In this document: positions 8,782 through 15,924 of the stretch, piece after piece
Layout of the letters: each line of letters opens with the position of its first letter
How positions within the stretch are numbered: the stretch's first letter is position 1
DNA from: Bdellovibrionaceae bacterium UBA3535
Lineage (GTDB): Bacteria; Bdellovibrionota; Bdellovibrionia; Bdellovibrionales; UBA840
Length of the DNA stretch: 64,000 nucleotides
Direction of reading: 5' to 3'
NCBI GenBank assembly: GCA_002376845.1
Contig: DFOS01000026.1
Span: 62,001-126,000 of the forward strand
Position numbers and translations under genes: made by a program
The notes under the pieces: generated by a model
The model's input: the letters and a program-made list of their open reading frames with translations, nothing else
Database searches by the model: none
What the model was told of the DNA's origin: nothing

Positions 8782-9774
8782 TTAAACCTCTTGGTCTCTT
8801 AATTCTTCGTCCGTAATATTCAATTCTTTTTCCGCCGCCTCGATTTCTTCATCCGTGGCAGCTTCTGTCGATTGCATCATTTCTTCTTCACGGTCACTAA
8901 GTGTGGCTTTTAAGGTTTCCACTGGTTTTTCAGGCAAATCCTCCGACTCTTCTTGCAGATACTTTCTTTCATCCTCACTCAATGCAGAACTTAGTGGTTT
9001 GGCAGAGTCTGCTGCTGCTTCCACACTGTCATATTCCTCCACTTGTGCGGTGATCTTATCTGTTATTTCTCTGTAGGCATCAATATAAAGTGCCCCGCAA
9101 GCCTCTTGTTGGCGAAGCTTCACAAAGCCAAGCTTTCCTAACTCTAGCGTCGACAAAAAGGTAATGATCAGTCTTCTTACATCATCGGCTTCATTTAATA
9201 AGTCTCGCAACTCCACGGAGACGCCCACTTTTAGGCGGTCTTTAATTTCTAAAATTCGAGAAGCAATGGTTTGCAATTTGGTGGCTACTTTATGAGTTGC
9301 CTTTTCTGCTCGGCGAATCACACTTCGGTACATTTTAATCAGAGAAAACAATGCCCCTTCTTCCTCCAGCAAGAGTTCCGACTCAACTTCTGGCAAAGAC
9401 TCTTTGCGGCCGCGCTTAAAAGTATCCCGCCCCAGTAGTGGGCGATCGTACAAGTTTTGACCTGCTTCTTGATACTTTTGGTACTCTAGCAGTCTTTGTA
9501 CAAGGGGTTTACGTGGGTCTTCCGTCTCTTCCTCTTCTCCGTCCTCACCATAGGAGGGCAAAAGCATCTTGGCTTTGATTTGAATCAAAGTAGCCGCCAT
9601 GGCAATGAAATCCCCAGCCTGCTCCAGATCGATGGTCTTTAAGCGCTTCACATATTCAAGGTATTGATGGGTAATCTTATGAATCTCAATGTCATAAATA
9701 TCCATCTCTTCTTTGCGTATAAGATAAAGCAACAAGGCCATAGGGCCTTCAAATTGTTTGAGATGCACCTGCAT
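8782..9774 (-). CDS. scpA: ScpA, condensin kleisin subunit
   Basis: 330 aa from the ATG at 9774, whose A is the last base of the trpS TGA stop (TGATG coupling). The kleisin N-terminal domain is clear: LKQFEGPMALLLYLIRKEEMDIYDI, then DFIAMAATLIQIKAKMLLP. A C-terminal winged helix (VRRLIITFLSTLELGKLGFVKLRQQE) contacts the Smc head. About 90 residues after it form an acidic tail rich in Glu, Ser and Ala, longer than in most ScpA proteins (about 240-270 aa). The gene lies between trpS and scpB, the usual partner. Confidence 0.95.
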   Translation of the reverse strand: MQVHLKQFEGPMALLLYLIRKEEMDIYDIEIHKITHQYLEYVKRLKTIDLEQAGDFIAMAATLIQIKAKMLLPSYGEDGEEEETEDPRKPLVQRLLEYQKYQEAGQNLYDRPLLGRDTFKRGRKESLPEVESELLLEEEGALFSLIKMYRSVIRRAEKATHKVATKLQTIASRILEIKDRLKVGVSVELRDLLNEADDVRRLIITFLSTLELGKLGFVKLRQQEACGALYIDAYREITDKITAQVEEYDSVEAAADSAKPLSSALSEDERKYLQEESEDLPEKPVETLKATLSDREEEMMQSTEAATDEEIEAAEKELNITDEELRDQEV

Positions 9775-10790
9775 CACGAATCCCCCCAAGGACTATAATC
9801 AGAAAAGCCCATCATTTCTCGCACATATGCCAATGTTTTTTGCGCCTCCGTACGAGCTCTTCTGGAACCCTCTACAATTATAGAATCAAGCTTGCGGGAA
9901 TCTTTCAACAAGTCTTTCTTTTTCGCTAAGGCATCGGCCATTTTTTCGTTAATATTTGCTGCCAATTTAAGCTTACAGTCCCCACAACCAATCCCCGCTG
10001 TGGTGCAGCCCTTCATAACCCACTGCAAATCCTCGTTGGTAGAGTAGAGTTTGTGAAAATCATAGACGGGGCAAACCTCAGGATTGCCGGGATCTTCACG
10101 GGTAACTCGCTGTGGATCGGTGACCATCTTTTTGCAAAGCTTTTCAATTTTTTTGGGCTCTGCTGTTAATGGCAAGACATTACCATAGGATTTTGACATC
10201 TTACGGCCATCGGTTCCTGTAATTAATGGAGTTTCTGTAAGAAGCGGTTTGGGCTCTGGCAATTTGGCTTTGTATAGGCGATTGAAGCGCCGAACAATTT
10301 CCCGCGATATTTCCAAATGCGCCACCTGATCTTTTCCCACAGGCACCAAAGAGGCCTGATAGATACTAATGTCGGCAGTTTGTAGTACAGGATAAGAAAA
10401 ACGCCCAAGATTGTAGGCATCGCTTTGCTGTAGCTCTTCTTTAGCATCCTTCCAAGTTGTCACTCGCTCCAGCCACCCCATGGGAGTGAGATTGGCAAAG
10501 ATCATGGAAAGCTCAAGGTGCTCCGGCACCATCGATTGAATGAAGATGACATTTTTTTCTGGGTCCAAGCCCCAAGCTATCCAGTCCGCGATAATGTCTT
10601 TGGTATACTCATCTATTTCTTTGGGTTTTTTATAAGCATTGGTCATCGCATGCCAATCCATCGCACCAAAAAAACATTCGTATTGTTTTTGCAGCTCCAA
10701 CCAATTCTTTAGAGCACCAAAGTAGTTACCAATGTGTAGAGACTGCGTGGTACGCATACCACTCATGACTCGCGGCTGTTTTTCACTCAT
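9774..10790 (-). CDS. trpS: tryptophanyl-tRNA synthetase
   Basis: 338 aa from the ATG at 10790. This start has an excellent GGAGAGG SD and overlaps the protease stop as ATGA; a longer frame to 10835 has no support. Class I synthetase that charges tRNA-Trp. Signature sequences: SLHIGNYFGAL (HIGH motif) and GRKMSKSYGN (KMSKS). Length matches bacterial TrpS (about 330 aa). There is a Cys-containing insert CTTAGIGCGDCKLKLA near residue 270, which is common in TrpS of this subgroup. Embedded in an overlapping operon with scpA/scpB. Confidence 0.97.
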   Translation of the reverse strand: MSEKQPRVMSGMRTTQSLHIGNYFGALKNWLELQKQYECFFGAMDWHAMTNAYKKPKEIDEYTKDIIADWIAWGLDPEKNVIFIQSMVPEHLELSMIFANLTPMGWLERVTTWKDAKEELQQSDAYNLGRFSYPVLQTADISIYQASLVPVGKDQVAHLEISREIVRRFNRLYKAKLPEPKPLLTETPLITGTDGRKMSKSYGNVLPLTAEPKKIEKLCKKMVTDPQRVTREDPGNPEVCPVYDFHKLYSTNEDLQWVMKGCTTAGIGCGDCKLKLAANINEKMADALAKKKDLLKDSRKLDSIIVEGSRRARTEAQKTLAYVREMMGFSDYSPWGDS

Positions 10791-11452
10791 ATTAAAATCC
10801 TCTCCGCAATACCCACTAATAGTTGATAACCCCAAAAAATAGGATAGCGAAGTAGAGCCAAAAAGCCACTAATAAATAAAAACAGCAGAGCAAAGCTAAG
10901 AATTTGCTGGTTCTCTTCCAATTTACGGTTGATATGATAGGGCAAAAACCTAGCAATGACCTTACCACCATCTAAAGGATGAATGGGAATCATATTGAAC
11001 AATGCTAGGGCTAAATTTAAGGGAATAAATACCTCTAAGAATTTGATCGCAGCTGTTTGCATCCCCCAATTGGGTAAATAATGAAAAACTCCCACCAACA
11101 AAAATGCGCCAACAATGGCCAAGAGCACATTGGAGAGAGGGCCTGCCAAGGCAATCCAAAACATATCTGTACGGGCATTTTTTAGGTTTCGCTCATTTAC
11201 CGGCACGGGATTGGCCCAACCAAAAAACACCGGCACATTCATAACAATCACCATAAGCGGCAACAAAAAGGTGCCTATGGGGTGGGCGTGTGACATGGGG
11301 TTCATGGTCAAACGCCCCATGGATTTGGCAGTATCATCGCCTAATTTTAATGCCACCCAAGCGTGGGCAAATTCGTGAAAACACAAAGAAAATAAAAAAG
11401 GTATAAAGAATATTGCGACTTTGGCGGCCAGTTCCATTACGTCCATAAACAT
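10787..11452 (-). CDS. site-2-protease-family (M50) membrane metalloprotease
   Basis: 221 aa, polytopic. The zinc motif HEFAHAWVALKLG (HExxH) lies in the first membrane helix and the third ligand is in PIHPLDGGKVIARFLP (the NPDG-like motif). It has five or six hydrophobic segments and no PDZ domain, matching the short rhomboid-like S2P group typically encoded next to trpS and scpA in many bacteria. The function is intramembrane proteolysis, with substrate unknown. First gene of the operon; a 650-bp structured region lies upstream. Confidence 0.92.
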   Translation of the reverse strand: MFMDVMELAAKVAIFFIPFLFSLCFHEFAHAWVALKLGDDTAKSMGRLTMNPMSHAHPIGTFLLPLMVIVMNVPVFFGWANPVPVNERNLKNARTDMFWIALAGPLSNVLLAIVGAFLLVGVFHYLPNWGMQTAAIKFLEVFIPLNLALALFNMIPIHPLDGGKVIARFLPYHINRKLEENQQILSFALLFLFISGFLALLRYPIFWGYQLLVGIAERILI

Positions 11453-11632
11453 GAAATTAGCCTAGGGCGCCAACGGAGTCTAGGTTAGCTTTTGCTTTTC
11501 CGCGTGTATTTCTTAGAGGGGTGAACAGAAATGCCGCACCAAGTGCTCCCTTTTGATGTTGCTAAAGCCTCCCCTTCCATCGCCATTCCAAGAACTTGCT
11601 CGAATTTTCTGAGATTGCCCGAAGCGGAAAGC

Positions 11633-11685
11633 AAAAAGGCGCAGAATTTCTAAGAATTTTAAGTGCTTAGAAGCTTTGCTGCGCC
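11633..11685 (-). terminator. Rho-independent terminator-like hairpin
   Basis: Read on the minus strand, GGCGCAG (11685-11679) pairs with CTGCGCC (11644-11638) and, inside it, TTCTAAG pairs with CTTAGAA (11666-11672 with 11648-11654). TTTTTGC follows at once (11637-11631). On the plus strand there is no T-run. It implies a minus-strand transcript arriving from upstream, before the S2P gene. Confidence 0.6.
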
Positions 11686-11702
11686 AATAACAACAATAAA
11701 AG

Positions 11703-11855
11703 GGAGCAGTTTATAAAGCCCATTGCTCCTTAAGACTATGCGCCAAATCACTATTGCTAGAATCTATATAGCAATTACAGAGGAAGCGGTAAGATTTTCA
11801 CCTCCTCCGAATTTCATATTACATAGTCTTAACTTGCGTTACACTAGCAATTACT
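11703..11855 (-). ncRNA. candidate structured RNA with three-way junction and switch-like repeat
   Basis: On the minus strand, TTAAGACTATG (11832-11822) pairs perfectly over 11 bp with CATAGTCTTAA (11740-11730). The enclosed part folds into two hairpins: GAGGAGG/CTTCCTC (11807-11801 with 11786-11780) and ATTGCTA/TAGCAAT (11775-11769 with 11759-11753). A hairpin GGAGCA/TGCTCC (11729-11703) followed by CTTTTATT comes directly after. GTAATTGCTA occurs twice, once inside and once just before the outer stem, so CTAGCAAT at 11760-11753 could pair with either copy. One stem position is G-U on the minus strand but A-C on the plus strand, favouring minus. I recognise no known RNA class. Confidence 0.4.
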
Positions 11856-11940
11856 TTTTCTGGGAGTGACGATTTTCGGCCTTGCGGAACGCATATTGTA
11901 CGTATGTTGAGTTCATCTGGATCTGATTTGGATCTCACAT

Positions 11941-11955
11941 TGGCCTAAGATTTGC
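11941..11955 (+). promoter_or_regulatory. sigma-54-like promoter (-24/-12)
   Basis: TGGCCT, 5 nt, TTGC, then T. The GG and GC doublets have the required spacing (10 nt between them). The -24 box has CT where the consensus has AC. If real, transcription would start near 11967 and read a hairpin leader before the acyl-CoA dehydrogenase at 12102. Confidence 0.3.
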
Positions 11956-11979
11956 TCTTAGTAATAGTAACCCCCCCAA

Positions 11980-12028
11980 GAGGCGGTCGGTCGTCCCCCC
12001 CCCTTTAGACCGGCCGCTTCGACTTTTT
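11980..12028 (+). terminator. GC-rich terminator or attenuator hairpin
   Basis: A 13-bp stem joins 11980-11992 (GAGGCGGTCGGTC) and 12008-12020 (GACCGGCCGCTTC), including G-U pairs, with a C-rich 15-nt loop. TTTTT follows at 12024-12028. It sits 75 nt before the start codon of the acyl-CoA dehydrogenase, so it could end an upstream plus-strand transcript or attenuate that gene. Confidence 0.55.
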
Positions 12029-12101
12029 ATTCCTCGAAAACTTGCCACTAAAGCTTTTCCTTTCTATTCTCTGATCCATTCTAATTATCAAGGAGCAGAA
12101 A

Positions 12102-13253
12102 TTGACTGAAAATCGTGCTTTAACCAGTTTTAGTGAAGATGAAGTAGCCTTTCGTGAAGCCGTTCGTGCTTTTGCCCAAGGAGAAATTGGTCCCTTAAAA
12201 ACATCCATGGACACCAACGCCGCAATGGATGCAAGCATCTTACCCAAATTATTTGAAATGGGACTTATGGGAATTGAAATCCCAGAACAGTATAGTGGCT
12301 CGGCAACATCCTTTACCATGGCGTGCATTGCCGTAGAAGAAATCTCACGTGTGGATGGAGCCGTTGGGGTTTTATGTGATGTACAAAACACTTTGGTGGC
12401 CAATGCATTTTTAAAACATTGTACGGAAGAGCAAAAACAAAAATTCCTTCCTATGCTTGCGACGGAAAAAGTCGGTGCCTACGCACTATCGGAGTCCTCC
12501 TCGGGATCGGACGCTTTTGCACTCAAACTTCGTGCGGAGGAGAGAGGCGATCAATACATTTTGAATGGCCATAAACTATGGATCACCAATGCCAATGAAG
12601 CTGATATCTTTTTGGTCTTTGCCAATATAAATCCAGATGCAGGCTATAAGGGAATTACAGCATTCATCGTTGAGCGCGGCATGAAAGGTTTTAATATTGG
12701 CAAGAAAGAAGACAAATTAGGAATTCGTGCTAGTTCCACCTGCGAGTTAACCTTTGAAAACTGCGAAGTGCCGAAGGCGAATGTTTTGGGCGAAGTGGGT
12801 AAGGGCTATAAGATTGCCATCGAGACATTGAACGAGGGCCGTATTGGCATTGGCGCACAGATGATAGGTATTGCGAGCGGTGCCTATGAAGCCACTTTGG
12901 ATTATATCAAAGGGCGCGAGCAATTTGGAAAATCCATTAGCTCCTTTCAAGGCGTACAATTTCAATTGGCAGAAATGCGCATTGAGCTAGAGGCTGCAAG
13001 ACTGATGGTATACAATGCTGCCCGCTTAAAGGATGAAGGTAAAAACTTCGTGCAAGAAGCAGCTATGGCAAAATACTATTCTTCGAAGGCGGCAGAGAAG
13101 ATCACCTCCATGGCGATTGACTTGTTTGGCGGAAATGGTTTTACCAAAGAATATCCAGTAGAAAAATACTGGCGTGATGCCAAGATTGGTCAAATCTATG
13201 AGGGCACCTCCAATATGCAGCTGCAAACCATAGCCAAGCTCGAATTGGCTTAG
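12102..13253 (+). CDS. acyl-CoA dehydrogenase (short-chain type)
   Basis: 383 aa starting at TTG 12102, chosen because AAGGAG lies 8 nt upstream and the N-terminus aligns with the family. FAD-dependent first step of acyl-CoA oxidation, passing electrons to ETF. Motifs: YALSESSSGSDAFALK (FAD/substrate loop), WITNANEADIFLVFA, the middle beta domain and the C-terminal helical bundle. The catalytic base is Glu367 in IYEGTSNMQ, the position used by butyryl/short-chain enzymes. Cotranscription with truC (5 nt downstream) is likely. Upstream lie a sigma-54-like site and a hairpin. Confidence 0.95.
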   Translation: MTENRALTSFSEDEVAFREAVRAFAQGEIGPLKTSMDTNAAMDASILPKLFEMGLMGIEIPEQYSGSATSFTMACIAVEEISRVDGAVGVLCDVQNTLVANAFLKHCTEEQKQKFLPMLATEKVGAYALSESSSGSDAFALKLRAEERGDQYILNGHKLWITNANEADIFLVFANINPDAGYKGITAFIVERGMKGFNIGKKEDKLGIRASSTCELTFENCEVPKANVLGEVGKGYKIAIETLNEGRIGIGAQMIGIASGAYEATLDYIKGREQFGKSISSFQGVQFQLAEMRIELEAARLMVYNAARLKDEGKNFVQEAAMAKYYSSKAAEKITSMAIDLFGGNGFTKEYPVEKYWRDAKIGQIYEGTSNMQLQTIAKLELA

Positions 13254-13258
13254 CTTTT

Positions 13259-13915
13259 ATGCTGGAAATTCTCTACCAAGATGACTTTATCTGTGTAGTG
13301 AATAAACCCAGTGGATATGTTGTTCACCGAACTGCGGGAGCGGAAAAGGCTCCCGTTTTAGTTCAAAGCCTCAGAGATCAAGTCGGCAAAAAAGTTTACC
13401 CTGTGCATCGATTGGATCGCGCCACTTCTGGCTGTGTAGCATTTGCCTTTGATTCGGACTCCGCCAGGCTACTACAAACCGCATTGAGCCAAGGTAAGAA
13501 AAAATACTATGCTCTATGCTTAGGAAACACCGAAGAGCATATGCGAATTGATAGACCTTTGAAAAATGAAAATAAAATTCCACAAGCAGCACTAAGTGAA
13601 TTTAAAAAGCTAGAAAGCTTGGGCGAATATTCACTTTTGGAAGCACAAATCTTTACTGGCCGCAAACATCAAATCCGGCGGCACTTATCACATTTGGGAC
13701 ATCATGTCGTGGGCGATGTGAATCACGGGAAGGGCTGGTTAAACCGGCGCTTTCGCGAAAAATATAATTTTCACCGCATGTTTTTGCATGCCCATTTGCT
13801 AGAGTTTGAGCACCCCGTTTACATGAAAAGCCTTAATGTGAGTGCCGCCATGCCAAGTGAATTCGAGCACTTAATTTCTAAAATACGCGATGATATCCCA
13901 TCAGTAGATAATTAA
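13259..13915 (+). CDS. truC: tRNA pseudouridine synthase TruC (RluA family)
   Basis: 218 aa. Makes pseudouridine in RNA. HRLDRATSGCVAF carries the catalytic Asp of the RluA family; TGRKHQIRRHLSHLGHHVVGD and RMFLHAHLLEF are other family motifs. The N-terminus (MLEILYQDDFICVVNKPSGYVVHR) and the short length without an S4 domain closely match E. coli TruC, which modifies U65 of tRNA. The assignment to TruC over other small RluA members is by recalled similarity. Starts 5 nt after the acyl-CoA dehydrogenase stop. Confidence 0.85.
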   Translation: MLEILYQDDFICVVNKPSGYVVHRTAGAEKAPVLVQSLRDQVGKKVYPVHRLDRATSGCVAFAFDSDSARLLQTALSQGKKKYYALCLGNTEEHMRIDRPLKNENKIPQAALSEFKKLESLGEYSLLEAQIFTGRKHQIRRHLSHLGHHVVGDVNHGKGWLNRRFREKYNFHRMFLHAHLLEFEHPVYMKSLNVSAAMPSEFEHLISKIRDDIPSVDN

Positions 13916-13932
13916 TGTTTTTGACACAATCA

Positions 13933-15774
13933 TCATCTACATAGCTGAGATTCCACTAGAGAAGAATCTCCGCCCAAACTAGAGTTGCCCCATGTTATTA
14001 CCGCACCATCCGCACGCAATGCTGCAAAAGCTTTATCATTCGAGTATATATTTACAATATTATTTAATTCACCGGCTACTCCACTAGCATCTCCTCCAGC
14101 ACTTAAGTCCCCCCAGGCAACAACAGTACCATCAGATTTTAAAGCTGCAAAAGCTGCTTGCGAATTACTTTGCGTAGAAAATATCTGACTAACTCCTGAG
14201 GTTAAGTCACCAGCAACGGCTGTACTATCTCCTCCCAAGGTTGCAACTCCCCAGGTCACGACAGAACCGTCTGACTTCAAAGCAGCAAAAGCTTTTTTCG
14301 TGCTATAAACGGCCGTAACACCAGACATTAGGAAGCTGGAAACAGAAGATGTATCACCACCAAAGGCGGCACTCCCCCAGACAACTAAAGAGCCATCATT
14401 TTTTAAAGCTGCAAAGCTATACCCGTTTGCAAATAACTGAGTGACATCTGAAGAAATTAAGCCGCTGACAGAAGAGTAATCTCCTCCCCCAAATGAGTTA
14501 TCACCCCAAGCAACCGCCGCACCAGATGCGTTAAGTGCGGCAAAACCCTTATCCGTATTCGCTAGGCTAACGACACCACTTCCAAGAAAAACACTTTCAC
14601 TAGCAGAGTCTCCGCCATTTAAATTATTTCCCCACGTTACCACAGAGCCATCTGCTTTTAAGGCTGCAAAAGCATAGGGGTTGGAGTGAATGCTGACTAC
14701 TCCAGAACTTATTAAAGGGGATACTGATGAGGAATCACCGCCATTTGTACTACTTCCCCAGGTAACCACGGAACCATCCGACTTTAAGGCCGCAAAAGCA
14801 TATATTGTTGAATGCAAACTACTCACTCCACTCGCAAGATCCGCACTCACGGAGGAGGAATCACCACCATAGGTTGAATTTCCCCAAGTAACCACGGAAC
14901 CATCCGATTTTAAAGCTGCCATTGCACCAAGGTTACCAGTCACTGAAACCACGCCACTAGATAAGGCGCCGGACACGGCAGAAGAGTCGCCGCCAAATGT
15001 TAACTCTCCCCAGGTAACCACGGAACCATCCGATTTTAAAGCTGCAAAAGCTCTATATCCAGAAAAAACATCTACCACCCCGCTAGATAAGGCCCCTGAC
15101 ACGGCAGAGGAGTCACCACCATAGGTTGAATTCCCCCAGGTAACCACGGAGCCATCAGATTTCAATCCTGCAAAAGCGGATTGGGTACTCACTACTTTTG
15201 TAATTGGACTGCAATAAGGCTCTACCCCTGTTGATGTAAGCCAAAAGCTCCCCGCACTAGAATTACATGTACTGAGTTCATGATTAGCATCAAAACTTAC
15301 ATTCAACTCGATATTTATTTCCCCACCTGCAGGCAAATTAACCGTACTGCTAGCTAAATGAATTGGAGCGGAAAGATTTGAGGGAGAAGTAGCAAATGTA
15401 TCACAGTCAGAAGTACTTGCAGCATGAATGCCTATCAAATGAAAGGAAACATTCGGTGCTGATTTCGTCACCAAAGTAATTTCTTCACCAGCTAAATATG
15501 GGCCATGCACTTGTTCATACCAATATGCTTGGCTATTATTTAAATTCTGGCATGTATAATTCGCGCCAGCAGAACCAACCAATATTGCATAACAACTAAC
15601 TTCACTCGTAGCACTGGGCGTCGAGTATCCCCAAGCACTGCTCATTGAGCTAATTCTTTCATTCGTAGAAAACGAAGAGGAACTTGGCAGCTTAATACTT
15701 ACCGTGCTTTTTTCATCTTCTAAACCGCAAGCAGAAAGAGTGAATATAATTGATAAAATCGCTATGATTTTCAT
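13933..15774 (-). CDS. RCC1-like repeat lipoprotein
   Basis: 613 aa. A type II signal peptide ends at lipobox LSAC (Cys16), so it is probably an outer-membrane or surface lipoprotein. Residues about 20-195 form a Ser/Thr/Asn-rich domain with paired cysteines. From about residue 199 to the end are ten repeats of about 42 residues with core FAALKSDGSVVTWG followed by GGDSS, as in RCC1/BNR-type beta-propellers. RCC1 propellers in bacteria are usually binding surfaces; no partner is evident. The repeats are nearly identical in DNA, which suggests recent amplification. A sigma-28-like promoter sits directly upstream, leaving almost no 5' leader. Confidence 0.85.
   Translation of the reverse strand: MKIIAILSIIFTLSACGLEDEKSTVSIKLPSSSSFSTNERISSMSSAWGYSTPSATSEVSCYAILVGSAGANYTCQNLNNSQAYWYEQVHGPYLAGEEITLVTKSAPNVSFHLIGIHAASTSDCDTFATSPSNLSAPIHLASSTVNLPAGGEINIELNVSFDANHELSTCNSSAGSFWLTSTGVEPYCSPITKVVSTQSAFAGLKSDGSVVTWGNSTYGGDSSAVSGALSSGVVDVFSGYRAFAALKSDGSVVTWGELTFGGDSSAVSGALSSGVVSVTGNLGAMAALKSDGSVVTWGNSTYGGDSSSVSADLASGVSSLHSTIYAFAALKSDGSVVTWGSSTNGGDSSSVSPLISSGVVSIHSNPYAFAALKADGSVVTWGNNLNGGDSASESVFLGSGVVSLANTDKGFAALNASGAAVAWGDNSFGGGDYSSVSGLISSDVTQLFANGYSFAALKNDGSLVVWGSAAFGGDTSSVSSFLMSGVTAVYSTKKAFAALKSDGSVVTWGVATLGGDSTAVAGDLTSGVSQIFSTQSNSQAAFAALKSDGTVVAWGDLSAGGDASGVAGELNNIVNIYSNDKAFAALRADGAVITWGNSSLGGDSSLVESQLCR
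13936..15180 (-). repeat. ten tandem ~126-bp repeats within the RCC1-like gene
   Basis: In-frame repeats of about 42 codons. Units 1-5 and 8 are the most alike; units 6 (one extra residue) and 8/9 (a short Ser/Gln insertion) vary in length. The conserved block encodes K-S-D-G-S-V-V-T-W-G. Such repeats can gain or lose copies by slippage or recombination without breaking the frame. Confidence 0.9.
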
Positions 15775-15783
15775 TACTCTATC

Positions 15784-15810
15784 TTATCGGGCTTTGGTCG
15801 AATAAGTTGA
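15784..15810 (-). promoter_or_regulatory. sigma-28 (FliA)-like promoter for RCC1 lipoprotein
   Basis: On the minus strand: TCAACTTA (15810-15803), 11 nt, CCCGATAA (15791-15784). The FliA consensus is TAAAGTTT-N11-GCCGATAA. The -10 box ends 9 nt before the ATG at 15774, so a transcript from it would be almost leaderless. It closely resembles the site at 63051-63077 and both share GACCAAAG in the spacer. Confidence 0.45.
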
Positions 15811-15924
15811 GCTCATTGTATTGTAACGATACACTTAAAAGTAAATTAAAGTGCCCAAGCTAAGACTTGGTAGCAATTAAAGGCTATTCTATAAAGCGCA
15901 GCTCATTATGAGATAAGAGCCAAT

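Larger units (their letters stand above)
11453..12101. other. 650-bp gene-free structured intergenic region
   Basis: Lies between the divergent S2P operon (minus) and the acyl-CoA dehydrogenase gene (plus). I find no plausible coding frame. It holds: a minus-strand terminator-like hairpin (11633-11685); a second one (11703-11729); an 11-bp inverted repeat enclosing two hairpins (11730-11832); a sigma-54-like promoter (11941-11955, plus); and a GC-rich hairpin followed by a T-run (11980-12028, plus). 11461-11632 shows little beyond a short CCTAG/CTAGG inverted repeat near the S2P gene start. Confidence 0.7.

Noticed and set aside
10790..10835. TrpS start at 10835
   Set aside because: The extra 15 residues overlap the protease gene and have no SD; ATG 10790 has GGAGAGG.
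11453..12101. tmRNA, RNase P RNA, 6S RNA or T-box leader for trpS
   Set aside because: No CCA-type 3' end or tag frame, no GAGGAAAGUCC-type core, no AGGGUGG T-box sequence on either strand; only generic structure.
13936..15180. CRISPR-like periodic repeats
   Set aside because: Repeats are in frame, about 126 bp, without spacers and encode RCC1 units.
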